33,002 nt of DNA from Rariglobus sp. (GTDB lineage: Bacteria > Verrucomicrobiota > Verrucomicrobiia > Opitutales > Opitutaceae), in assembly GCA_029266495.1 (NCBI GenBank), contig JAQSWS010000059.1:1-33002 (forward strand), written 5' to 3'. Both the position numbers and the translations under genes were made by a program. A model generated the notes under the pieces. The model had not been told where the DNA came from, ran no database searches, and saw nothing but the letters and a program-made list of their open reading frames with translations. Shown here piece after piece: positions 24,141 to 32,533 of this stretch. Numbering within the stretch: position 1 is the first letter of the stretch; every line of letters begins with the position of its first letter.

Positions 24141-26261
24141 TCAGGGCGCGGTGACGCGGACTCGCAGGAAACGGGCGGGAGCGGGCGTGATTGCGTCGGT
24201 GTAAGTGGCGCGTTCCCAGGCGGAGTCGATGGAGGCGATGGCGGGCTCGGTGGTGAGCGGACTCCAGGGGCCGGTGAGCGTGCTGTTCGCCTCCGGTGTG
24301 TAGAGCACACCGGGATTGGCGGAGGTTTTGAGGCGGACGAGGGTGAGCGTAAGACGTCCGTCCGGGAGGCGTTGAATCAAGGGAAGGCCGCTGGTGCCGC
24401 CGGGGGAGAGGATCCGCGCGGCCGGGCGGGAAAGATCTCCCTGTTCGGGTGCAAGGTTGAAGGCGAATTTGAGGAGGTTGGTCACGCCGTCGCCGGCGGG
24501 ATTGCGGAGGTCCTCGGCGCCATCGGTGGCGAGGCCGTGGCGGGCTCGCCAGCTTTGCAAGGCGGTGGGCGGGGGAGGACCGTCGGTGGCGATGGTCATG
24601 ACGCCGAGGTATCCGTAGGCGGCGCCGGCGTCCTTCGTGACAGCGAGGACAAGTTCGCCGGCGGAGTTCGGCGCGAGGTCTTCGAGGGTAGCGAGCTGGG
24701 AGACGTTGTCGGAGGCGTTGAGCGAGGCGGTGAGGCCGTTGATGGAGTAGCGGGTGATGCGGTTGCCGGCGGTGGAGCGCGAGGCGAAGAAGGTGAAGTC
24801 GTAGGTCTGGCCGGGGTTGAGCCCGCTGATGCGCAGCTGTGCGGCGTGATAGGCGGCGGAGATATAGAGCGAGTCGATCAACGCGGTGCCCGGGTAAAGC
24901 GACGAAGCGGTGAGGCCGTTGGTGTTGGGGCTGTCGAAGCGCTGCGTGATCTCGACGCGGACGCCGACGGGCGTGCCGGCGGAGCTGACGGCATTGTCGA
25001 CGACGCTGCCGGAGGCGCCGGGGAGCGGGTTTGTGAGGTTGTTCCAGCCGAGGTCGGTCGTCGGAAAGCCGGCGGCACCGGAACCGAGGTCGAAGCGGCA
25101 GAGGAAAGGGGCGGAGTGGGGAACGGTGACGGTGAGGCTCGCTCGCGCGCCGTGGTATTTATCGTCGGTGACCTGACAGGTGATGATGTGTTTGCCGGTG
25201 GCGAGGTTCGCGACGTCGAGAGTGGCGCCGGTGCCGAGTTCGCCGGCGAGGTGGCTGGACCAGCGGATGTTTTGGTTGGAGAGCGAGAGGCCGGCTTTGT
25301 CGCGGGCGGTGGCGGCGAGGCGGAGCGAGGTCCCGGGGGAGAGAATCGTGCCGGGGACGGGAGAGGTGATGGCGAGATCGGGCTTTTGGTGGCCGAGCAG
25401 CCAGTTCCACGTCTTGGCGTTCGTGTAGGTGCGTTGCCAGCTGTTGTGGAGATCGCCGGCGAAGACGGTGAGCTGGGGCTGCGCATCGGCGGCGGGATCG
25501 AGACCGACGCCCCAGACCCAGGCGCCGGCGGGGGTGAAGCGGCCGGTGTAGTTGGTGGTGGTGTTGGCAACGCCGGGAAAGTTTGCCATGCAGGTCGGCA
25601 AAGTGAGGCCGGAGCGGGCGGCGGCGACCAGATCCACGGCGGTGTCGGGATGGTTGCTCCAGTCGCCCCGGGCGGTGAGTATCCAGAACGGGACTACCTT
25701 GGAAATCCGGGTGGCGGCGGAGGCGGATACGGTGCCGCGGTAGGCGCAGACGAGAAAGGCGGCGGCCTCGTCGGCGTTGGCGTCCTTGTTCATGAAGTCG
25801 GTGACGCCCTCGCTGCCGGAGCTGAGGCCGGTGAGGTAGATGCGGCGCGGATCGATGCGGTAGCGCGTCCTGGCGTGGTCGATGAAGGCGCGGATCGGGC
25901 CGGCCGCCCACCAGGTGGTGTATTGCGGGCAGAGCACGATCGCGCCCTGCTGGTCGAGAAGCGCGCGGATGGGGTCGGCGGGGTTGTTGAGGTTGCGGGC
26001 GACCTCATTGACGAGGACCTTGTTGAGCGCGGTGCCGGCGGTGCCGTCGCCGATTTCGCCCAGGCCGTGGAAATAAAAGACGACGGGAAAGGACTGGCCG
26101 GGATTGGCCGCGTAGGCTGAAGGGAGGAACTCCCAGTAGCCGCGCGGCGAGCCGTTGGTGCCGATCGGAACGGCGGTCCAGGTCGGAGCGGCCTTGAGCG
26201 CGGCGGCGCTGAGAAGCAAGAGGGCAAGGCGGAAGAGCAGGGGCAGACGGGGTGGCTGCAT
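24141..26261 (-). CDS. Secreted CE1-like alpha/beta-hydrolase esterase, multidomain, 706 residues
   Basis: A signal peptide (1-24, ending LKAA) precedes an esterase domain (about 25-290) of the PHB-depolymerase/feruloyl-acetylxylan esterase type. VVFYFHGLGEIGDG (60-73) is the oxyanion-side motif, IYLTGLSSGSEG (141-152) holds nucleophile S147, and FAGDLHNSWQ near 267 carries the likely catalytic His. An Ig-like segment (about 297-385) and two further beta domains (about 390-560 and 590-706) follow. The late LQSWRARHGL...NPAGDGVTNLLKFAF stretch is typical of C-terminal regions in verrucomicrobial secreted proteins. It probably removes acyl or feruloyl groups from a polysaccharide. It lies 91 bases after the 1402-residue gene. 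Confidence 0.8.
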   Translation of the reverse strand: MQPPRLPLLFRLALLLLSAAALKAAPTWTAVPIGTNGSPRGYWEFLPSAYAANPGQSFPVVFYFHGLGEIGDGTAGTALNKVLVNEVARNLNNPADPIRALLDQQGAIVLCPQYTTWWAAGPIRAFIDHARTRYRIDPRRIYLTGLSSGSEGVTDFMNKDANADEAAAFLVCAYRGTVSASAATRISKVVPFWILTARGDWSNHPDTAVDLVAAARSGLTLPTCMANFPGVANTTTNYTGRFTPAGAWVWGVGLDPAADAQPQLTVFAGDLHNSWQRTYTNAKTWNWLLGHQKPDLAITSPVPGTILSPGTSLRLAATARDKAGLSLSNQNIRWSSHLAGELGTGATLDVANLATGKHIITCQVTDDKYHGARASLTVTVPHSAPFLCRFDLGSGAAGFPTTDLGWNNLTNPLPGASGSVVDNAVSSAGTPVGVRVEITQRFDSPNTNGLTASSLYPGTALIDSLYISAAYHAAQLRISGLNPGQTYDFTFFASRSTAGNRITRYSINGLTASLNASDNVSQLATLEDLAPNSAGELVLAVTKDAGAAYGYLGVMTIATDGPPPPTALQSWRARHGLATDGAEDLRNPAGDGVTNLLKFAFNLAPEQGDLSRPAARILSPGGTSGLPLIQRLPDGRLTLTLVRLKTSANPGVLYTPEANSTLTGPWSPLTTEPAIASIDSAWERATYTDAITPAPARFLRVRVTAP

Positions 26262-26309
26262 CCAGCGAGTTTATGCCGTCCTGCGGGCCGGCGAAAGCGA
26301 GGCGATGGC

Positions 26310-26322
26310 GTATGGATTCTGT
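26310..26322 (-). promoter_or_regulatory. Upstream element ACAGAATCCATAC, copy B
   Basis: It lies 49 bases before the esterase gene, in the only gap within this group large enough for a promoter. It is identical over 13 bases to the copy at 24088-24100. Confidence 0.45.
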
Positions 26323-26352
26323 TTTACCGCGTTGGAGCGGAGCGGATGCGGC

Positions 26353-29300
26353 TCAGGAGAGCGCGAGATTCACCGGGCCGGAGATATCGAAGGTTTGGTG
26401 ACGGCCCTGGTGGCGGAGGTGAACCTGGCCCGCGCCTTGGGCGACGAGACGCGCGCCTTGGGCGGCGACGGTGAGGGAGGCTTCCGGGCCGGTGCTCTCG
26501 AGCGACCAGCCGCCGTGTTCGAGGCGGCCGGGGCCGATGACGCAGAGCACGGTTTCCGCAGGGGAGCGCAGCAGCGCGCCCGAGCCACCGGCGAAGGTGT
26601 GATCGGCGTCGGCGGTGGAGACGGCGGAGCGGCTAAACCAGACGCGATGATCAGCGCCGGTGCCGGCGCCGCGAACGCGGGCGCCGATGATGCGGTCGCC
26701 GTCGCGCAGCGGTTCGGCGGACACGGGACCGGTGGAGTCGAGCGGATGGAGCACGGCCAGGTAGTGGCGCGCGCCGGGGGCTGTGACCTGGAGATGCTGC
26801 ATCGCGAACCAGTCGGCGGGAGTGCCGCGGTATTCGTGAATGGGAAGATTTTCCACGCGGGCGGCGGCGAAAACTTGCCCGGGAAAGAGGACCTGCAGAT
26901 CGGTGCCGAAGCGGCCGGGGAAAACGTAACCGCTCGCAGGGTCGCCGGCGGGGACGCCGCCGACGACCTGGAGGTGCCAATGCGAGGGGATGTTCGCGGG
27001 AAGGTGGATGGCGTCGTGCACGATGAGCGTGCGGCCGCCGAGCCAGGCGAGGGAGCGGACGACGCCGGGCGCGGACTGGTTCCAGCGACGGTAACATTCG
27101 CCGATGAGGGTGTGGCTGGCGTTGTCGCTCAGGAAGGCCGGCTCGCCGGGCGCGACCGCGCCGGCGTGCGTGCCCTGGGTGAACTGAATGGCGGGCGTGG
27201 CGAAGATGCGTTCGAGCCGGCCGGGCATGAGCGGCATATGCACGTCGTGAAAGGAGAGCGTGCTGTGGCGCCAGGTCTCGCCGGCCTCGCCGCCGTCGAA
27301 GATGAGGGGCTTGCCGTCGGCGAAGAAGATAAGGCTGCCTTCGGTGCGGTGATAACGGTAGCCGCCGGGGCCTTGTTTGAGGAGGACGTAGCCCTCGCGG
27401 TCGGTGTTGAAGCCCTGGCGGAGCACGGCGCCGAAGCCTTCGAGGCGGCGACTGGCGAGCGTGATCGCCGGCGCTTCGGGGATGTCGGGCTCTTCGATGA
27501 CGGTGAAGAAGAGCGGGAGGTTGCCGAAGGTGGCGCTGGAGTAGATGTCGTGAAAGAGCTGCTCGCCCTCCTGCTCGACGGGCCGGGCGTAGCGGGTGAC
27601 GAGGCGGGCGCCGTCGGCATTGGCCACGAAGTAGGAATTGAGTAGTTCTTCGGCGAATACGGGATCCGACGAACGAAAGAGCTTTCCGATGGTGGCGTAG
27701 TGCTCGGGGAGCCAGCGGCCGATGGTGGCGTGGTCGCCGACAGGGGCGATCTTGCGGACCTTTTCCACGCGGTCGAAGAGATCGGAACCCTGGCCGTCGC
27801 GCATGGTGGCGTAGGCGACGGGGTGGGGCGGCGTGAGGAGCAGGATGCCCCAGCGCAGGAAGTCCCTGAGGAGCGGAATCTCGTCGAGGGAAAGGCGGCC
27901 GTGCGCGACGAGATGATACACGAGGTTCATCCGGCACTTGGCGTTTTGCAGATAATAGCAGGCGGGGTTTTCGTGCCATTTTCCGCTGCCGGGCGTGCAA
28001 TAGGAGACGAGGGCGCGCTTCGTGAGCTCGATGACGTGGCGCTGGAATTTTTCCGCATCCGGATGGCCGTCGAACACGATGCCGATGGCGCCCACGATGT
28101 CGGCGCGGTCGGCCTCGAAGTTGGCGTTACGCCCGCCAAACTGCCAGTTCATGAAGTCGGTCTCCATGAACATGTGTCCCATCAGAATAAAGAAGGCGCG
28201 GACGGAGCGCTCCTCCTCGGGGCTGAAGACGCCGCTGGCGGCGATGAGGTCGTATTCCTCGACCCACTCGGTGATCGGGCGGCCGAGGACGGGCGAATAC
28301 ATGTCGCTCCAGTCGCGGCCGAGCAGGGTCATGCGGGAGCGGATCTCGGCGATGCAGAGGAAGTCGATGCGCTTGCGCCAGGCGATGAGCGGGTCGCCGT
28401 CGAGGGCGAACGCAAGGCCCAGGCCGGGCCCGCGGACCTTGGGCTTTTCACCGCGGATTTTTTGCCAGAGACGGGCGAAGCGCGGGTGCCGGGTTTTGGC
28501 GCGGAGCGGAATCAGTTGCCCGCGCGTGGCGACGACGTGGGGCCGGGCGTCGGTGTCGGCGACGTCGAAATGCCAGTCCTTGAAATCCTGCAGGCGCGGC
28601 GAGGAGTGCGCGTGCTGCACGGCGGACATTTCCTTCCAGGGGCCGTCGTTGGCCTCGAAGGCGCCGGCGTAGAGGCCCCAGCGGCGCTCGCCGTCGAAGA
28701 AGCCGAAGCGAAAGAACACGTCGCCATCGGCGGTGGTGTGCGCGGTGATCTGCGAGATCGAGGAACCGAGCATCTCGGGGTAGGGCCAGTCGAGCTCGTG
28801 GTTCGGCGAGCCGTCGGCGTCAACCGGACCCTGGGAGATGCGGGCGAAGGCGCGGTCGATCCACTCGCCGCGGCGCAGACTCATGACGGCGAGATAGTCG
28901 CGTTCGGCCAGGCTGTCGGGCGTGACGGCGGCGGCGAAGAACTGCGGCGGCACCCACCAGGGAACGGATTCGGGAAGGGCGGCGACGAGGGCGTCCTTCG
29001 CCTCGAGCGGATACCAGTGCCGCCCGCCGTCGGGCGATTCGCGGGTCCAGTGGCGGAAGGTTCGGCCACCGGAAAACTCCGCGAGGGAGAACTCGAATGC
29101 GGCACCTTCGAGCGCCGGTGCGATCTCGTGAACCTCAAGCACGGGCTCGCCGTCGAGAGCGGTGAGATGGACGAGGTAGCATGATCCATTGTTCAGCGTG
29201 TAAGCGACGCGGAGTTCGATGAGAATGGGGCCGAGCTGGAGCAGTTCGGTGGAGCGGTGCGTGATGGTGATGCCCGGGGGAAGCACGAATCGTCCGCGAC

Positions 29301-30561
29301 CACGCCAGCGCTGGTCCGCGCCGCGCACGGCGAGCAGGGGAGGCGCGTCCGTGGCAGCGGTGGGGCCGGGGATACGAAATTGAGCGGTGCCGGTGTCGAG
29401 CTGCCAGACTTCGGGCGATTCTTTGATCAGGCGCAGCCGGGTGTCGGTCGCGGGGGGCTCCGAGTCGGTGGCGTAGAATGCCACGCTGCGCCGGGAGCGC
29501 ATGGGGAGGGCGGCCATGAGCGCGACCTCATGTCCGACGATTTGGTGGGGTTCGGGTCGCCCGGGCTCGATCTCGACGCGAAGCGCCTGCGTGGCCGGAT
29601 CAAAACCGGCCGGCAGGGGAAGACGAAGGGGCTGGAGCCGGAAGTCGTAGTAAAACGGATTGTGCAGTCGGTGTTCGGCAAGGATGCCGGCGGAGGAGTG
29701 GGGGCTTTGCCAGGTTGCGGGCGGGGCGCTTTGCCATTCGGTGACGGTGAGGTTGCCGAGATCGGTTTCGCTATCGGCGACGATGGCGAGATCGCGGGCG
29801 ATAAACCGAGTGGGAATCGCGTGGACGGCGGGATCGAGTGTTACGGCGAGGAACTCGTGTCGGCCGGCGGGAACGGAAGGAAATTGGAACTCACCGCGGG
29901 CACTGGTGGTGGTGGTGAGTTTTCCGAGGGGCCCGACGACGGGTGCGTAGTCAGGCGCAGCCCCGAGATAGGTGCGCGGATCGGGATGTTTTACTTCGAC
30001 TGCGAGGCCGAGGGTGACGAGTGCGTGTGCGACAGGCGTATCGTCGGGAAAGATCAATGCGCCGCGGAGCTGTCCGCTGGCGGGAACCGGAGCGGTCGCA
30101 GGGGGAGGAGCTGGAGGTTCAGTGAGTTCAGGCGGAAGCGGGCGACGACAGCGGCGGAAGCTGGCGCGGAGCGCGTCGTATTGCGTGGGTGTTTCGGCGA
30201 GACGAAGCGCCGCACCGAAGCGGTCGTTGGCGGCGGCGTGGTATCGGGCGAGATATTCTTCGAGGGTGAAGCCGGCGCGGGCTTCGGCGGAGAGGCGATA
30301 GTGGGAATCGCGTGCGAGATTGTGGGTGTCTTCGGCGAGACGAAGGGCGACCGCGAAGGATTCGGCGCGCAGGAGGCCGGCGTAACTGGCGAGGAGGGCG
30401 GTGGCTTCGTGCAGTTCGGCGAGCGCGGCAAGGGCGTCGTGGGTGCCCAGGACGGCAGCGGGCGTGCACGTGACGGGTTCGGCCAGGAGAGCGAAGCCGA
30501 TGCGGCGGGCGGTTTCGAGGCGGTGATTGGCGAGGGCGGTGGCGAGAGTTTCCGGCGACAT
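26353..30561 (-). CDS. Giant heparinase II/III-like (polysaccharide lyase-type) protein, 1402 residues
   Basis: Domains, by composition and motif: a helical N-terminal region (1-150); a carboxypeptidase-regulatory-like Ig domain (about 165-290, AHALVTLGLAVEV to SARGEFQFPSVPAGRHEFLA); a beta-rich region (about 300-620); an alpha/alpha-toroid (about 690-1010, including WSDMYSPVLGRPITEWVEEY, DFMNWQFGGRNANFEADRAD, CYYLQNAKCRMNL); and a heparinase II/III-type beta-sandwich (about 1040-1400, including YRYHRTEGSLIFFADGKPLI, ASHTLIGECYRRWNQSAPGV, GGRTLIVHDAIHLP). The toroid-plus-sandwich layout is that of uronic-acid polysaccharide lyases, but length and N-terminus are unlike standard members, so the call is by fold. 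There is no signal peptide at this start. It lies 9 bases after the SGNH gene in an operon. Confidence 0.65.
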   Translation of the reverse strand: MSPETLATALANHRLETARRIGFALLAEPVTCTPAAVLGTHDALAALAELHEATALLASYAGLLRAESFAVALRLAEDTHNLARDSHYRLSAEARAGFTLEEYLARYHAAANDRFGAALRLAETPTQYDALRASFRRCRRPLPPELTEPPAPPPATAPVPASGQLRGALIFPDDTPVAHALVTLGLAVEVKHPDPRTYLGAAPDYAPVVGPLGKLTTTTSARGEFQFPSVPAGRHEFLAVTLDPAVHAIPTRFIARDLAIVADSETDLGNLTVTEWQSAPPATWQSPHSSAGILAEHRLHNPFYYDFRLQPLRLPLPAGFDPATQALRVEIEPGRPEPHQIVGHEVALMAALPMRSRRSVAFYATDSEPPATDTRLRLIKESPEVWQLDTGTAQFRIPGPTAATDAPPLLAVRGADQRWRGRGRFVLPPGITITHRSTELLQLGPILIELRVAYTLNNGSCYLVHLTALDGEPVLEVHEIAPALEGAAFEFSLAEFSGGRTFRHWTRESPDGGRHWYPLEAKDALVAALPESVPWWVPPQFFAAAVTPDSLAERDYLAVMSLRRGEWIDRAFARISQGPVDADGSPNHELDWPYPEMLGSSISQITAHTTADGDVFFRFGFFDGERRWGLYAGAFEANDGPWKEMSAVQHAHSSPRLQDFKDWHFDVADTDARPHVVATRGQLIPLRAKTRHPRFARLWQKIRGEKPKVRGPGLGLAFALDGDPLIAWRKRIDFLCIAEIRSRMTLLGRDWSDMYSPVLGRPITEWVEEYDLIAASGVFSPEEERSVRAFFILMGHMFMETDFMNWQFGGRNANFEADRADIVGAIGIVFDGHPDAEKFQRHVIELTKRALVSYCTPGSGKWHENPACYYLQNAKCRMNLVYHLVAHGRLSLDEIPLLRDFLRWGILLLTPPHPVAYATMRDGQGSDLFDRVEKVRKIAPVGDHATIGRWLPEHYATIGKLFRSSDPVFAEELLNSYFVANADGARLVTRYARPVEQEGEQLFHDIYSSATFGNLPLFFTVIEEPDIPEAPAITLASRRLEGFGAVLRQGFNTDREGYVLLKQGPGGYRYHRTEGSLIFFADGKPLIFDGGEAGETWRHSTLSFHDVHMPLMPGRLERIFATPAIQFTQGTHAGAVAPGEPAFLSDNASHTLIGECYRRWNQSAPGVVRSLAWLGGRTLIVHDAIHLPANIPSHWHLQVVGGVPAGDPASGYVFPGRFGTDLQVLFPGQVFAAARVENLPIHEYRGTPADWFAMQHLQVTAPGARHYLAVLHPLDSTGPVSAEPLRDGDRIIGARVRGAGTGADHRVWFSRSAVSTADADHTFAGGSGALLRSPAETVLCVIGPGRLEHGGWSLESTGPEASLTVAAQGARLVAQGAGQVHLRHQGRHQTFDISGPVNLALS

Positions 30562-30570
30562 GGGGAAGGC

Positions 30571-31782
30571 TTAGCGACCGGCTGAACAGAGACTCTCGAT
30601 GCGCAGTTCGGCGTTGGGTGCGGCGTCAGTGAAGACGGGCTCGATCCTCAATGTATGTCCGCCGTCGGCCAGGTTTTTGGCGAGCAACGTCCAGGCGAAG
30701 AGATTGCCCGCACCGGCTTCGGGCGAAGCAAAACGGGATGTATCGATGTTCCAGAGATGCGGATCGGGGGCCTTGGACGCGGGCTGGGGGATGGGACGAT
30801 CATCGATCCAGACGCGGAAAGGCGGAGTGGTGGGGGATCGCTCGCCGATGAGGGCAATGAAGGACCCGCGAAAAGTGGTCTCGAGCGGAGCGGCGCCGGC
30901 GGTCGCGCGGGCGACATCGCCCATCCAGCGACTGGAGAGTCCGTCGAACCACATCGAGGTGCGGCAGGTGTGTGTGCGGGTCCAGCCGGCGGGAAGAGGT
31001 GTATCCACAAGCACACGACGTTCGCGGAAGGGGTAGCGGTCTTCGGTCAGGAATTTTGCGGGGATGGGCGAGGGGGAGGGGGACACGGCGGCCTGGAGAT
31101 AGGCATCACGCACGGCTTCGAAGAAGAGGCCGTAGCCGGCGTCATCGGGGTGGGTGCGGTCGCGGCCGATGGGATAGAGTTGATCAGCCGTGTAGCGTCC
31201 GGCGGCGACGGCGGTGCGCGTGGTGCGGAGGGTATCGGCGGTGATCAGGCCGTAGGCGTCGGCCAGCTTTTGGTGGGCGGCGTAGCGGGCGGGGATTTTT
31301 TCCGCCGGATCGACGACCAGGCCGTGCACACTCATCAGCACGGGGATGACGGCGGCTTCGGAAGAGCGGAGCTCACGAAGGATGCGTTCGTAAGTGGCTA
31401 GGGAATGGGCGTCGGCGGTGCCGAGGTCGTCGTTGACCGTGAAGTCGAGGAAGACGAGGTCGGGTTGCTTCGAGAGCACGTCGCGATCGAGGCGGAAGAG
31501 GGCGAGGGCGGAGCCGGTGCCGCCGATGGCGGCGTCGTGGAAATGCAGCGGGGTGCGCGGATACTTTTCGCGCAGCCATCGCATCATGCGTCCGCGATAA
31601 CTGGTGGTGTTGGGATCGCTGGCGTTGGCGCCCCACGTGAGCGAACCGCCCAGAAAGACGATGGAGAGCGGTTCGTGTTTTTCGGCACGGGTGGCGAAGT
31701 TGGCGACGGTGGCGGCGGGCATGGGCGAGGCGACCAGCAGGAAGGCAAGGGTGGCGAGGAGGCGCAAGGGAGCGGAATGCAT
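30571..31782 (-). CDS. Secreted SGNH hydrolase, 403 residues
   Basis: The signal peptide is MHSAPLRLLATLAFLLVASP, with cleavage near PAAT. The SGNH core has SIVFLGGSLTWGANASDP with nucleophile S47 (GGS in place of GDS), the block II AIGGTGSALA, FLDFTVNDDLGTAD with N117, and IGRDRTHPDDAGYG with D208 and H211. The C-terminal half (about 270-403) is a beta-sandwich. ATG 31782 is used because the longer frame upstream is arginine- and serine-rich nonsense. The gene begins 7 bases after the preceding stop and ends 9 bases before the 1402-residue lyase-like gene, so it belongs to that operon. It is the third SGNH esterase in the window. Confidence 0.88.
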   Translation of the reverse strand: MHSAPLRLLATLAFLLVASPMPAATVANFATRAEKHEPLSIVFLGGSLTWGANASDPNTTSYRGRMMRWLREKYPRTPLHFHDAAIGGTGSALALFRLDRDVLSKQPDLVFLDFTVNDDLGTADAHSLATYERILRELRSSEAAVIPVLMSVHGLVVDPAEKIPARYAAHQKLADAYGLITADTLRTTRTAVAAGRYTADQLYPIGRDRTHPDDAGYGLFFEAVRDAYLQAAVSPSPSPIPAKFLTEDRYPFRERRVLVDTPLPAGWTRTHTCRTSMWFDGLSSRWMGDVARATAGAAPLETTFRGSFIALIGERSPTTPPFRVWIDDRPIPQPASKAPDPHLWNIDTSRFASPEAGAGNLFAWTLLAKNLADGGHTLRIEPVFTDAAPNAELRIESLCSAGR

Positions 31783-31789
31783 GGACGGG

Positions 31790-32533
31790 TCAAGAACGCG
31801 CTTTTTCGGGCGGGGCCGGTGCTTTTTCGCTGATGATGCGGACGATGGCGGGAGGCGGGGTCGGATCGAGGCCCAGTTCGGGGTCGGGTGCGTAGTTGAA
31901 GATGAAGCCGTAGCTGTGCAGTTCGGGTCGGGCGAGGCGCTCCTTGCGAAAGGCGAGGCTCCAGCCGCCGGTGTTTGCCACGGCGACTTGCACGAGGATG
32001 CCACCCGTGCCTTGGGGAACGATCATCGATGAGGCGGGGGCGGCTTCGTGGCGGGTTTCGTTGAGCGCGACCATCGCGGGCATATCGGAGAGATTTATGA
32101 TGCGCAGGGCGCCCGCCGGGTGTTTTTTTGAATCATCGGTCAGGACCTTGGCGGCGAGTTTTTCGTTGGGAAGAGGCGCGACCACGATGATCAGGGCGAC
32201 TTGTTCGGCGGGGAGCGGTATCTCGGCGGCAATATCCTTCACCGGTTTGGTGCCAGCGGGGGCGTCGGGAGGAACCGGCAGCAGGCGGTAGAGGACGAGT
32301 TTGTCGCCCGGGGGGCGCGAGTAACGCTTCGAGGGGGAGCGTGTGATCATGAGTGGCACGGGTTCGGTGCCCGGGCGGGGATCGAAGCGAAGATCGGTGG
32401 CGGAGCCGACGGTGGTCATGATGCGGAACGTGGTGGATTCATCCACTGCCGGGGCGACGGGGCCGGTTTGGGCGGCGAGCGTCGCCAGTGCGGCGAAAAA
32501 GGCGAACGTGAGGGATGAGCAAAAACGGATCAT
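31790..32533 (-). CDS. Secreted hypothetical protein coupled to Verru_Chthon protein A, 247 residues
   Basis: Starting at ATG 32533, which overlaps the stop of the preceding gene (ATGA), the protein has a signal peptide (MIRFCSSLTFAFFAALATLA, with cleavage before or after AQ). The mature beta-rich domain contains a PGDKLVLYRLLPVP strand and a Pro-rich tail. The longer frame upstream reads arginine-rich nonsense and is discarded. No domain is recognised. Translational coupling to the Verru_Chthon cassette protein suggests a shared envelope or pilus-like assembly, but this is inference. Confidence 0.75.
   Translation of the reverse strand: MIRFCSSLTFAFFAALATLAAQTGPVAPAVDESTTFRIMTTVGSATDLRFDPRPGTEPVPLMITRSPSKRYSRPPGDKLVLYRLLPVPPDAPAGTKPVKDIAAEIPLPAEQVALIIVVAPLPNEKLAAKVLTDDSKKHPAGALRIINLSDMPAMVALNETRHEAAPASSMIVPQGTGGILVQVAVANTGGWSLAFRKERLARPELHSYGFIFNYAPDPELGLDPTPPPAIVRIISEKAPAPPEKARS

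Noticed and set aside
21055-24204. Very long plus-strand ORF (1049 codons) opposite the beta-helix gene
   Set aside because: Gly/Ala/Asp/Val-rich translation with no domain. It is the usual mirror frame of a GC-rich gene, while the minus strand has a signal peptide and clear domains.
24372-29184. Other long plus-strand ORFs (24372-26120, 26155-27645, 27700-29184)
   Set aside because: They have the same mirror-frame composition, opposite well-supported minus-strand enzymes.
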